Assembly: GCA_964472785.1 (NCBI GenBank)
Contig: CAYYMH010000036.1
Span: 1 to 41,377, forward strand
From: CAYYMH01 sp964472785
GTDB taxonomy: Bacteria; Zhuqueibacterota; Zhuqueibacteria; Thermofontimicrobiales; Thermofontimicrobiaceae
Direction: 5' to 3'
DNA length: 41,377 bases
A model generated the notes under the pieces. It was not told where the DNA came from and ran no database searches. It saw only the letters and a program-made list of their open reading frames with translations. Below, one piece after another: positions 16,036 through 24,002 of the stretch; position 1 is the first letter of the stretch; the number at the start of each line of letters is the position of its first letter. The translations under genes and the position numbers were made by a program.

Positions 16036-16653
16036 TTGGCCAAATATTCAATCGACGAATCCCGCCTTTTTTATAGACGAAATATTGAGAGGGCAACCAT
16101 TGTTGCCTTGATATTGACAATTCTTATATTTTTATTATTCCCCAAATTTGACATTCAAAAAAAACAGGACAAAATCGCCCTCATTTCATCGATCAAGGTC
16201 GAAGATATTCCTGTGACCCATCAGGGTGCCAGACGTAAACCACCACCAAAGCCAGCAGTTCCCATTCCGAGCGAGGATGAGTCAATTCCTGACGATGTCA
16301 CCATTGAGGAGACGGAAATCAATTTTGACTTTACATCAGAAAGGATTGGGGAGGGGTTGTTTTCAAATCAGCGGGTTGTTTTTCAGCCGCGTCCGATTTT
16401 GGAAGTAATTCCGGAGTATCCAAAAGAATTGCAGAAAAAGGGTATTCAGGGAGTGGTTAAACTTCATTTGCATGTGGATAAATTCGGACGCGTAATCGAG
16501 GCGGTGGTTTTAGAAAATACGACAAACAGCAATCTCTGTGCAGAAGCTGCCAGGAGAGCTGCTTTAAAAGGGAGGTATGTACCAGCAACCAAAGCTGGTA
16601 AAGCGACTGATATTTGGATTGTTCGGAGCTATTCATTTGGTCTTCAAAAATGA
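16036..16653 (+). CDS. TonB-family protein at end of Bat cluster
   Basis: This 205-aa protein has one N-terminal helix (about 20-38), a Pro/Lys segment (R-R-K-P-P-P-K-P at about 65-72), an acidic linker, and a C-terminal TonB_C domain (about 118-203) with Y-P-K-E-L-Q-K-K-G-I-Q-G-V-V and V-D-K-F-G-R-V. TonB-type proteins link inner-membrane energy to outer-membrane partners, but short ones like this also serve unknown roles. No ATG fits; the frame starts at TTG 16036, with AGG about ten bases upstream. It lies 70 bases after batE on the same strand and is probably the last gene of the operon. No ExbB/ExbD genes are nearby. Confidence 0.85.
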   Translation: MAKYSIDESRLFYRRNIERATIVALILTILIFLLFPKFDIQKKQDKIALISSIKVEDIPVTHQGARRKPPPKPAVPIPSEDESIPDDVTIEETEINFDFTSERIGEGLFSNQRVVFQPRPILEVIPEYPKELQKKGIQGVVKLHLHVDKFGRVIEAVVLENTTNSNLCAEAARRAALKGRYVPATKAGKATDIWIVRSYSFGLQK

Positions 16654-16702
16654 AATATTCTTATATTGGATAGCGGGCTCTTTTTAAAAAATTAGATTTG
16701 AT

Positions 16703-16803
16703 GCCACAGATATGCACAGATAAACATGGATTTTGAAATATCTATTAGAGAATATTCTTCAAATAATGGAAATTATCTGTGAAAATCCGTGTTAATCCGT
16801 GGT
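16703..16803. repeat. Palindromic element built of 10-nt CACrGATwww units
   Basis: The left arm (16703-16734) is three 10-base units, CACAGATATG, CACAGATAAA and CATGGATTTT. The right arm (16771-16803) is the reverse complement form with three units (CACGGATTAA, CACGGATTTT, CACAGATAAT when inverted). About 36 AT-rich bases separate the arms. The rest of the 16654-17009 gap shows no gene. Related to the element at 32746. Confidence 0.7.
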
Positions 16804-17009
16804 AAGAAAAAAGAACACTATATTATTATAATAGTTAAAAACAAAGCACGGTAGTGAGCTTTTATAAAACTTTCGTTTTTCTGAAAAATTAAAATAACTA
16901 TTGCAATTTAAATTTTTAAAATGTAAATTCAGAACCTTAAATAATCAATAGGATGCTTAAATAATTCAGATGTCAATTTGAGAAGGTATCAAAATCCTTT
17001 CCAAAGCAA

Positions 17010-19529
17010 ATGATACAAATCCATCATTTCAAAAGATTCGACATTCAGGACAATCATCTCCAATTACCCCATTCTGCCAGGAGAGGCAGATACTGTGAAA
17101 GTGTGGGACGGCGCGCAGCAATATTAGGCGATGAGTCCGGGATTTTTGAAGTTTGGGTCTATCCGTTTAAGATCATCAGTGATTTGCAACTGTCTGTTAG
17201 AATACCTGAATTTAATCTTCATTTAAAAACTACTGATATTTCAGAAACAGTAATTAACCGCCCCGAACTGACATCACTGATTTTCTCACACGAGTTATTC
17301 AGTCTCCGTTTGCATTTACTCACTCCGTTGGAGCATCCGGGAGTTATTTTATTGGCTGATATCGACACTCACAGTCCGCTGGAAATGATTATCAGTTTTA
17401 TTCCAAATTTGATTCCGATGTGGCCCGCGGGTTTAGGAGGGCAATATACACTCTGGTTGGATGAACTATCCGCTTATTACATTGGAGAGGCGAGCAGGAA
17501 ATTTGCAGGCATTTTTGGCTCTCCATTTGCAAAACGTCTCTCAGAAACGCCCGGGCATCAGTTGCCAGATCAACCCATGCAGTTTCGAATATCATTGACA
17601 CCGGAAGATGCTTCTAAATCCTTTATCCCGATTTTTGTCGCCGGCAGTGAAAAAGGGAAAACGGATGCAATTAAAAATTATCAAGTTATGTTTGATCGAA
17701 TTGAACATTTTTATGAGGAAAGTCTGTTTCATTATCAAAAGTTGCACAGCGATTTTTTGACGATTGAGTCCCCCGATTCCAGTTTGAATTTGGCGTTTGA
17801 GTGGGCGAAAATTGCACTTGATAAGGGAAGAGTGAAAAATCCGAGTCTGGGAGAAGGGCTGGTTGCCGGTTACGGAATTTCCGGGTCCTCCCATCGTCCG
17901 GGATTTGCGTGGTTTTTTGGTGGAGATACATGTATCAATACTTTGGCAATCAATTGTTACGGTGATTTTGAGACAGTGAAGCGTTCATTGAACTTGTTGA
18001 GAGAAACACAGCGGAATGACGGAAAGATTGTCCACGAACTTCCCCAAACTGCTTCTTTCATTAATTGGTTTGAGGAATATCCGCATGCTTTTTATCATGC
18101 AGATACCACCGCATATTATATCGTCGCGATGTGGGATTATTTCATTCACAGCGGAGACAAAAAGTTTATTATTGCCAGCAAAGACTCGATTGAAAAAGCC
18201 TATCAATATTGTTTGAAAGCGGATGAGGACAATGATGGTCTAATGGAAAATACTGCTGCCGGTTTAGGCGCAATGGAAGTCGGGGGTATGCTTGAACACA
18301 ATAAAGTGGACATCTATCTGGCGGCTGTTTGGTTGAAAGCCATTGCGGCGATGCAGCGGTTTTATCTGTTTTTTGATGAAATAAAATCATTTGATGAGTC
18401 AAAACAACTTTTTGACAAAGCAGTTACATCGTTTAATAAAATATTCGTTAATGAAAAAGACAGAAAGCTCAATTTTGCACTCTTGATAAACGGTAAAAAA
18501 CATGAAGAAACTACGGTTTGGCAGTCCGTACCGCTGTTCTTTGATTTAATTTCCCATCTCGAAATCGAAAATGTTTTGAAAGAGTTAGCCAGTGGCGCGA
18601 TGAGTGCGGATTGGGGAGTTCGTTCCATATCAAAATCGAGCCAGTATTACAATCCGATTAATTATAACAACGGAAGTGTCTGGCCTTTTACAACCGGATT
18701 TGTGTCTGTTGCAGAATACAAAAATCATCGCTCCGTAAACGGGTTTCAAAATTTGAAAGCGAACGCACATTTGACATTTATCGACTCACCGGGATGGCAG
18801 CCAGAACTGCTCTCCGGAGAATTTTATCGAACCGTAACCGAATCCGTACCGCATCAACTGTTTTCTGCTTCACCGATCATTAGTTCGATGGTGGTGGGAA
18901 TGTTGGGGTTAGAAATGGATGCCTTGAGCAACCATATTAAATTGACGCCACATCTTCCGCCAAGTTGGGATCAGTTAAAGGTTTCAAATATCCACTGTGG
19001 CTCGAATGTTATCGGTTTTACCCTGAAGCGACTTGAGCAAAAGATAATGTTAATAATGGAAAATAAGGGCGATCCGCATCGCTTGACTTTTTCGCCAGCA
19101 CTTGGTTTGGGATCGGAAATAAATGATGTCAAAATAAACGGCGAGAATGTGGCTTTTGAAATCATAAAGGTGAGATACGACGTACATTGTCAGCTTGAGA
19201 CGAATATCGATTCAAAGGTCGAAATCGAAATAGACTATAAACCTGGCATCGAATTTGAGCTGCCGTTTTCAGAGACAAAAATTGGCGGCCGTTCATCGCT
19301 GTTAAAGTTAATTGACTATGAATTGAAGGATAACATATTTACGCTCGAACTGGAAGGAATAAGTGAAAAGACCTACCGGCTACCTTTCCGAACGGGAAAA
19401 AAGATTAAGTACGTGACTGGCGCCAAAATAGAGACTAACAACATCGATACAACAGAACTTGTTTTCGATATAATGAAGACAGGACCGAATAAATATGAAA
19501 CAAAAACTGTTCAAATTCATTTAACATGA
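17010..19529 (+). CDS. (alpha/alpha)6-barrel glycoside hydrolase, amylo-alpha-1,6-glucosidase/GH63-like
   Basis: This 839-aa protein has an N-terminal beta-rich domain (about 1-230) and a central six-hairpin barrel (about 255-640) with F-A-W-F-F-G-G-D-T at about 307-315, R-N-D-G-K-I-V-H-E-L-P at about 341-351, Y-H-A-D-T-T-A-Y-Y-I-V at about 367-377, and N-N-G-S-V-W-P-F-T at about 554-562. These resemble the C-terminal domain of glycogen-debranching glucosidases and GH63/mannosylglycerate-hydrolase relatives. A C-terminal beta domain (about 650-839) follows. There is no signal peptide, so it probably acts on cytosolic storage or solute glycosides. The substrate cannot be told from sequence. 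It stands alone between the Bat cluster and the ferredoxin; no other carbohydrate genes are close. Confidence 0.8.
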   Translation: MIQIHHFKRFDIQDNHLQLPHSARRGRYCESVGRRAAILGDESGIFEVWVYPFKIISDLQLSVRIPEFNLHLKTTDISETVINRPELTSLIFSHELFSLRLHLLTPLEHPGVILLADIDTHSPLEMIISFIPNLIPMWPAGLGGQYTLWLDELSAYYIGEASRKFAGIFGSPFAKRLSETPGHQLPDQPMQFRISLTPEDASKSFIPIFVAGSEKGKTDAIKNYQVMFDRIEHFYEESLFHYQKLHSDFLTIESPDSSLNLAFEWAKIALDKGRVKNPSLGEGLVAGYGISGSSHRPGFAWFFGGDTCINTLAINCYGDFETVKRSLNLLRETQRNDGKIVHELPQTASFINWFEEYPHAFYHADTTAYYIVAMWDYFIHSGDKKFIIASKDSIEKAYQYCLKADEDNDGLMENTAAGLGAMEVGGMLEHNKVDIYLAAVWLKAIAAMQRFYLFFDEIKSFDESKQLFDKAVTSFNKIFVNEKDRKLNFALLINGKKHEETTVWQSVPLFFDLISHLEIENVLKELASGAMSADWGVRSISKSSQYYNPINYNNGSVWPFTTGFVSVAEYKNHRSVNGFQNLKANAHLTFIDSPGWQPELLSGEFYRTVTESVPHQLFSASPIISSMVVGMLGLEMDALSNHIKLTPHLPPSWDQLKVSNIHCGSNVIGFTLKRLEQKIMLIMENKGDPHRLTFSPALGLGSEINDVKINGENVAFEIIKVRYDVHCQLETNIDSKVEIEIDYKPGIEFELPFSETKIGGRSSLLKLIDYELKDNIFTLELEGISEKTYRLPFRTGKKIKYVTGAKIETNNIDTTELVFDIMKTGPNKYETKTVQIHLT

Positions 19530-19641
19530 TTAAAAGAAAGGCAATTATTTCAAACGTAACCATAAGAAATATCACTTCTTTTATTTTAACAACTTATTCA
19601 TAATTCATTGTAATTTAAATCATTAATAAGGAGATATGCCA

Positions 19642-19827
19642 ATGAAAGTAAAAGTCGATCCTGAACTTTGCACAGGTTGTGAACTTTGTGTAGAAACATG
19701 TCCTGAAGTTTTTGAAATGGAAGATGATGTGGCAGTCGTAAAGGTCGATGAAGTTCCGGCCGATGAAGAAGATTGTACACAGGAAGCAGCAGATGATTGT
19801 CCGGCCGAGGCAATTATTATAGAATAA
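19642..19827 (+). CDS. Single-cluster 4Fe-4S ferredoxin
   Basis: This 61-aa protein has C-T-G-C-E-L-C-V-E-T-C-P near the N-terminus and a distal C-P-A-E-A-I pair. Three Cys of C-x2-C-x2-C plus the remote Cys-Pro give one 4Fe-4S cluster, as in Thermotoga/Desulfovibrio-type ferredoxins; the second binding motif is incomplete. It is very acidic. ATG 19642 is chosen over ATG 19636 because AAGGAG ends at 19633, leaving eight bases rather than two. It has its own terminator and so is monocistronic, a general electron carrier with no dedicated partner here. Confidence 0.93.
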   Translation: MKVKVDPELCTGCELCVETCPEVFEMEDDVAVVKVDEVPADEEDCTQEAADDCPAEAIIIE

Positions 19828-19856
19828 GAAAAGAATGAGTGAACTTATTCAGTGAT

Positions 19857-19891
19857 CACCCGGTCTGTTTTTACAGTCCGGGTGTTTTTTT
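19857..19891 (+). terminator. Rho-independent terminator of ferredoxin
   Basis: Stem CACCCGG (19857-19863) pairs with CCGGGTG (19878-19884), continued inward by CTGT/ACAG after a T-T mismatch, and is followed by seven T residues. No A-run precedes the stem, so it serves only the plus strand, although a minus-strand gene converges on it. Confidence 0.9.
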
Positions 19892-19910
19892 CAGCATAAA
19901 CTGCTATCAT

Positions 19911-20330
19911 TTAAACAGACAGATTCTGGACTAAAACTCTGGCGCCATCCCCAAACAAAACCTCAATCTTCCGGCTGTCGATTACGTTTTTAACCACACC
20001 TAATCCAAAGTTTTTGTGATTAATGGCTGTAGCTAACTCATAATTTTCAGACATAATGTATTCGGTAGCTGATTGAGAATCTGATTTTTCTAACAGTCGT
20101 GTCCATTTATCCCGTCTGGTTCTTCGTTTTTTTGGTTTTGCAATAGCTGCTTTTGCTTTCGCTGGTTCCGAATTTTGTTTTGGTGCTCTGAATTTATGAT
20201 AGGCGTTGCATTCCTTGCACATGACTTTTTCGATTTTATCATCATCCAACGATGTGATTACATGTAGTGTGTCGATTTTACACTTACCACAGTATGCTTC
20301 TATGTCTTTTCCAACTTTAGGTTTACTCAT
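19911..20330 (-). CDS. Zinc-ribbon protein with C-terminal SH3-like domain
   Basis: This 139-aa protein starts with a zinc ribbon (C14-G-K-C17 and C38-K-E-C41), continues through a basic Ala/Lys linker (about 49-75, K-K-R-R-T-R-R) and ends in a small beta domain (about 95-139) with H-K-N-F-G-L-G-V-V and I-E-V-L-F-G-D-G. This combination is seen in uncharacterised bacterial proteins; the C-terminal part recalls CarD/Tudor-like folds. It likely binds nucleic acid or RNA polymerase, but that is inference. AAGGAG (20336-20341 on the complement) precedes the ATG. It converges on the ferredoxin gene. Confidence 0.82.
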   Translation of the reverse strand: MSKPKVGKDIEAYCGKCKIDTLHVITSLDDDKIEKVMCKECNAYHKFRAPKQNSEPAKAKAAIAKPKKRRTRRDKWTRLLEKSDSQSATEYIMSENYELATAINHKNFGLGVVKNVIDSRKIEVLFGDGARVLVQNLSV

Positions 20331-20714
20331 TGAAACTCCTTAAAAATAGTACGATAAATGACATTTATTAAAGAAAGAAAAATGTTCCCATTCAAACCTA
20401 ATTGCTCAGTTTTAATTTATAATATAGTGAAAAAGTGATAAATAATCAAGAACTTTATTTCGAGCTTTAAATTGACCGTAATAACTATTTCTTTGTCACT
20501 AAATTTCTATCAAATTTGATAGATAAAATATCTACACTCCTTTCATTTTTGAGAGATATAATAATATAAAAAATTATAACCTATTGATATTTAAAGATTA
20601 AATTAATATTTAAATGTTGGCATGGTAATTGTTTCTGCATATTTCGGAGACGAATAATAATAATCAAATTGAATTTATCATACAAGAATTTAAAAAAAAC
20701 TAAGCAAGAACTAC
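20331..20714. other. Divergent intergenic region
   Basis: This 384-base AT-rich region lies between the minus-strand zinc-ribbon gene and the plus-strand receiver gene. I see no gene. It must hold the promoters of both; the only recognisable site is the sigma-54-like sequence near 20618. Confidence 0.5.
20618..20633 (+). promoter_or_regulatory. Possible sigma-54-like promoter, imperfect
   Basis: TTGGCAT-GGTAA-TTGTT keeps GG at 20619-20620 and TTG at the -12 region with correct ten-base spacing, but the key -12 GC is GT. It lies 82 bases before the receiver gene. One core mismatch makes this uncertain. Confidence 0.35.
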
Positions 20715-21089
20715 ATGAAAAATATAGCTATCACATCAGTTGACAAGGCGCTGGACAGTGCATTAAATTTTTTGTTTCAGGATCAATTTAATGTTGTTCC
20801 GATTGAGTTGAACGAACGGCTGGCATCTTACTGGAGAAATTATTCAATTGATTTATTGATTATTGATCTCAATGCAATTGATGTGGACAATATCAATATG
20901 CTCGGTTTGCTAAAAAAAATTCATAATAATTTACCCATCATCATACTCTATGATCTAAAAATTCCTGAAAATTTAAAGTATGATTTGTACCAGTTTGCCG
21001 ATGCGATGTTTAGAAAGCCGTTTAATAATGACCAGATCAAAAGTGCAGTTCATAGCTTCCTGAAAACAAAAAATTCGAATATGAACTGA
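20715..21089 (+). CDS. Degenerate CheY-like receiver domain protein
   Basis: This 124-aa stand-alone receiver-like protein has an Asp 51 at the end of beta-3 (L-L-I-I-D-L) as possible phospho-acceptor and the K101-P pair near the C-terminus (F-R-K-P-F). However, the N-terminal acidic pair is reduced to a single Asp 10 and the conserved Thr/Ser after beta-4 is replaced by Tyr 79. It may be phosphorylated poorly or work as a pseudo-receiver. It has no output domain and no kinase nearby. The methylmalonyl-CoA mutase gene starts 55 bases downstream on the same strand, so co-transcription is possible. Confidence 0.75.
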   Translation: MKNIAITSVDKALDSALNFLFQDQFNVVPIELNERLASYWRNYSIDLLIIDLNAIDVDNINMLGLLKKIHNNLPIIILYDLKIPENLKYDLYQFADAMFRKPFNNDQIKSAVHSFLKTKNSNMN

Positions 21090-21144
21090 GTAACATAAAG
21101 ATTTTCGGGATGAATTAAAAACAAAAAAGACCGACGAGGTTTAA

Positions 21145-22824
21145 ATGTACGATAAACAGAAAATTAAAGATATTGAAAAAGCGCGGGAAAAGTGGGAAAA
21201 AGAGGAATTGAATCCGGCACTTGCCCGCTTTCCCGAGAGAAAAAAAGAATTTTTCACCGGTTCATCCACTCCGGTTGAACGTTTGTATTCACCCGAAAAC
21301 ACACCTGATTTCGATTACGATGAGCAGCTTGGTTTTCCGGGTCAGTATCCGTTTACACGCGGTGTTCAACCAACAATGTACCGCGGCAGGTTGTGGACGA
21401 TGCGACAGTACGCCGGATTTGGCACTGCTGCTGAATCTAACAAACGGTATAAATATTTGCTTGAGCAAGGGCAAACCGGTCTGTCTGTGGCCTTTGATTT
21501 GGCGACACAAATCGGATACGATTCAGATCACGATATGAGTTATGGTGAAGTTGGTAAAGTCGGTGTTGCTATTGACAGTTTGGCAGATATGGAGGCGTTA
21601 TTTGATGGAATTCCATTGGATAAAGTTTCCACTTCAATGACAATTAATGCGCCGGCGGCTGTGTTGCTGGCGATGTATCTGGCGGTGGGAGAAAAACAAG
21701 GAATTCCCGGCAACCAATTAACCGGCACCATCCAAAATGATATTTTGAAAGAATATGTGGCACGCGGTACCTACATTTTTCCACCAACCCCTTCCATGCG
21801 TTTAATCACCGATATTTTTGAATATTGCTCAAAAGAAGTTCCCAAATGGAATACGATCAGTATCTCGGGCTACCATATTCGTGAAGCTGGCTCGACCGCC
21901 GCCCAGGAAATTGGTTTTACTTTGGCAAATGGCATTGCTTATATTCAGGCGGCAGTCAACGCCGGATTAGCAGTGGATTCTTTCGGCGGACGGCTGTCTT
22001 TCTTTTTCAATTCACACAATGATTTACTGGAAGAAGTGGCAAAATTTCGTGCTGCCAGACGGCTGTGGGCAAAAACTATGAAAGACCGTTTTGGCGCAAC
22101 CAATAAAAAAGCAATGATGCTCCGCTTTCATACCCAAACCGGCGGTTCCACTTTGACAGCGCAGCAACCATTGAATAATATTGTTAGAGTGGCAATACAG
22201 ACTTTAGCCGCTGTCTTGGGTGGAACTCAATCTCTGCATACGAATAGCTATGACGAAGCCTTAGCACTGCCGACAGAAGAGTCAGTCAGAATCGCGCTGA
22301 GAACACAGCAGATTGTCGCGCACGAGTCCGGAGTCGCCGATACCATCGACCCTTTAGCCGGCTCTTTTTATATTGAAACAAAAACGAACCAAATCGAAAA
22401 AGAAGCGCTGGAATATATAAACAATATTGATCAACTGGGTGGTGTAATTCAGGCGATTGAAAAAGGGTACATTCAGAAAGAAATCCAAAAGTCGTCATAC
22501 CGCTATGTGAAGGATATTGAGAGCAAAGAACGCGTGATTGTCGGGATGAATCAGTTTCAAATTGAAGAAGACCGGAAACCTGAATTATTGAAAATAGATC
22601 TTCAAGTTCAGGAAAATCAACTCAAAAAATTGAATAAGCTGAAAAATGAACGTAACAATCAGGCAGTTCAAAAAAGTTTAGATAAGCTTAGAAAAGCGGC
22701 GAATAGTAATGATAATTTGATGCCTGTGATTTTAGATGCTGTGAAAACTTATGCGACTCTCGGTGAAATTTGTGGGGTGCTTCGGGAAGAGTTTGGTGAA
22801 TATAAAGAAACCATTGTGTTGTGA
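21145..22824 (+). CDS. mcmA1: Methylmalonyl-CoA mutase, catalytic (N-terminal) subunit
   Basis: This 559-aa protein is the TIM-barrel part of B12-dependent methylmalonyl-CoA mutase, interconverting succinyl-CoA and (R)-methylmalonyl-CoA. Signature stretches are F-P-G-Q-Y-P-F-T-R-G-V-Q-P-T-M-Y, M-R-Q-Y-A-G-F-G-T-A, G-L-S-V-A-F-D-L-A-T-Q, S-G-Y-H-I-R-E-A-G and G-G-T-Q-S-L-H-T-N. The cobalamin-binding domain is absent and encoded by the next gene, as in the split archaeal-type enzymes. It opens the gene set mutase-B12 subunit-epimerase-decarboxylase, which together handles the succinyl-CoA to propionyl-CoA branch. GAGG precedes the ATG. No cobalamin riboswitch is visible upstream. Confidence 0.97.
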   Translation: MYDKQKIKDIEKAREKWEKEELNPALARFPERKKEFFTGSSTPVERLYSPENTPDFDYDEQLGFPGQYPFTRGVQPTMYRGRLWTMRQYAGFGTAAESNKRYKYLLEQGQTGLSVAFDLATQIGYDSDHDMSYGEVGKVGVAIDSLADMEALFDGIPLDKVSTSMTINAPAAVLLAMYLAVGEKQGIPGNQLTGTIQNDILKEYVARGTYIFPPTPSMRLITDIFEYCSKEVPKWNTISISGYHIREAGSTAAQEIGFTLANGIAYIQAAVNAGLAVDSFGGRLSFFFNSHNDLLEEVAKFRAARRLWAKTMKDRFGATNKKAMMLRFHTQTGGSTLTAQQPLNNIVRVAIQTLAAVLGGTQSLHTNSYDEALALPTEESVRIALRTQQIVAHESGVADTIDPLAGSFYIETKTNQIEKEALEYINNIDQLGGVIQAIEKGYIQKEIQKSSYRYVKDIESKERVIVGMNQFQIEEDRKPELLKIDLQVQENQLKKLNKLKNERNNQAVQKSLDKLRKAANSNDNLMPVILDAVKTYATLGEICGVLREEFGEYKETIVL

Positions 22825-22849
22825 TTGAAAACAAAATTAACCTCAATGA

Positions 22850-23260
22850 ATGAGTTATACTATGGTAAAAAAAATCAGAGTTGTTGTGGCGAAACCCGGA
22901 TTAGACGGCCATGACCGGGGCGCGAAAGTGATTGCCCAGGCGCTACGAGATGCCGGCATGGAAGTCATTTACACCGGTATCCGGCAAACACCCCAGTCGA
23001 TTGTAAATACAGTCATACAGGAAGATGCATCCGTGTTGGGGATCAGCATCCTTTCGGGGGCGCATAATCACCTGCTTCCCAAAATTATGGAGCTGTTTAA
23101 AGAGAATGGAGTTGACGATGTACTGGTGATTGCAGGCGGCGTGATTCCGGACGAGGATATACCTGGTTTAAAAGCCGCAGGAATAAAAGCGGTGTTCACG
23201 CCGGGCACGTCGATGAAAAAGGTGGTCGAATTTATCCGGGAAAATATTAGTAATAACTGA
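22850..23260 (+). CDS. mcmA2: Methylmalonyl-CoA mutase, B12-binding subunit
   Basis: This 136-aa cobalamin-binding domain has the base-off ligand motif D19-G-H21-D-R-G24, in which His 21 is the lower axial Co ligand. S-I-L-S-G-A-H and G-G-V-I-P are the other family signatures. It completes the split mutase. The start is uncertain: ATG 22850 and ATG 22862 are in frame and neither has a good ribosome site; the latter gives the usual family N-terminus (M-V-K-K-I-R-V). It is 25 bases after mcmA1. A 239-bp inverted-repeat-bounded stretch separates it from the epimerase gene. Confidence 0.96.
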   Translation: MSYTMVKKIRVVVAKPGLDGHDRGAKVIAQALRDAGMEVIYTGIRQTPQSIVNTVIQEDASVLGISILSGAHNHLLPKIMELFKENGVDDVLVIAGGVIPDEDIPGLKAAGIKAVFTPGTSMKKVVEFIRENISNN

Positions 23261-23270
23261 TTTTTATATA

Positions 23271-23509
23271 AATTGACAGGATCAGCAAGAGTTCCCATGA
23301 CTGTAAAAGGTGAATGATGTTGAGATGTTGATAAACAGCGAATATGAAAATACGATGATTAGTCAGGTGCTGTTTTTAAATGAAATACATGTCCAGTTTT
23401 TGGAAAGCTTGTTGTGTTGAATGCTGAATTAGTCGGAGATAGAGACGGAAAAGGCAAAAATGATGAATTAACTTTCTGATAGTTGAATTTCCTGTTGATC
23501 CTGTCTATT
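23271..23509. repeat. 239-bp segment bounded by 14-bp inverted repeats inside the mcm operon
   Basis: AATTGACAGGATCA (23271-23284) and TGATCCTGTCTATT (23496-23509) are inverted copies with 13 of 14 matches. The right side also shows a second unit (CCTGTTGAT then CCTGTCTAT, period 9). There is no coding frame inside. It may be a decayed palindromic repeat or a MITE-like insertion between mcmA2 and the epimerase gene. Confidence 0.55.
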
Positions 23510-23526
23510 ATTTTTTGAGGGATGAG

Positions 23527-23943
23527 ATGATAAAAAAAATTGATCATATTGGTATCGCAGTTAAAGATCTGGATAAGCAAATAAAGTTTTATAGCGAGGT
23601 TTTGGGGCTATCCTGTGACGGAACGGAAGTGGTTAAGGAGCAGAAGGTCAAAGTGGCAATGTTTCCGGTAGGAGAGGTCAGAATCGAGTTATTACAACCT
23701 TTGGCTGAGGATAGTCCTATTGCTCGCTTTTTGGAAAAGAAGGGTGAAGGCATTCACCATATTGCTTTTTTGGTTTCTGATTTGGAGAAGGGGTTAGAGA
23801 AGCTGGAAGAGCATGAAGTAAAATTAATCGATCAAAAACCCAGAGTCGGGGCAGGTGGTCATAAAATAGCCTTTTTACATCCCAAATCGACTTTTGGTGT
23901 ATTAACAGAATTGTGTGAACATGGTGGGTACGCAAAGCCATAG
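23527..23943 (+). CDS. mce: Methylmalonyl-CoA epimerase
   Basis: This 138-aa VOC-fold metalloenzyme interconverts (S)- and (R)-methylmalonyl-CoA. Candidate metal ligands are His 7 (I-D-H-I-G-I-A-V), Gln 57 (E-L-L-Q-P), His 77/78 (G-I-H-H-I-A-F) and Glu 128 (L-T-E-L-C-E), in the same order as in the characterised Propionibacterium enzyme. Length is typical. ATG 23527 has GAGGGA five bases upstream, which decides it over TTG 23515. Its place between the mutase and the carboxyltransferase fits the pathway. Confidence 0.96.
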   Translation: MIKKIDHIGIAVKDLDKQIKFYSEVLGLSCDGTEVVKEQKVKVAMFPVGEVRIELLQPLAEDSPIARFLEKKGEGIHHIAFLVSDLEKGLEKLEEHEVKLIDQKPRVGAGGHKIAFLHPKSTFGVLTELCEHGGYAKP

Positions 23944-24002
23944 TGGCATAATGTGCAAAGAGTAAAAAAACTGAATACAACATCCTTTTAAAAGAGAATT
24001 TT

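Noticed and set aside
21000..21150. Cobalamin riboswitch before the B12-dependent mutase
   Set aside because: The conserved B12-box sequence is not present here or in the 20331-20714 gap.
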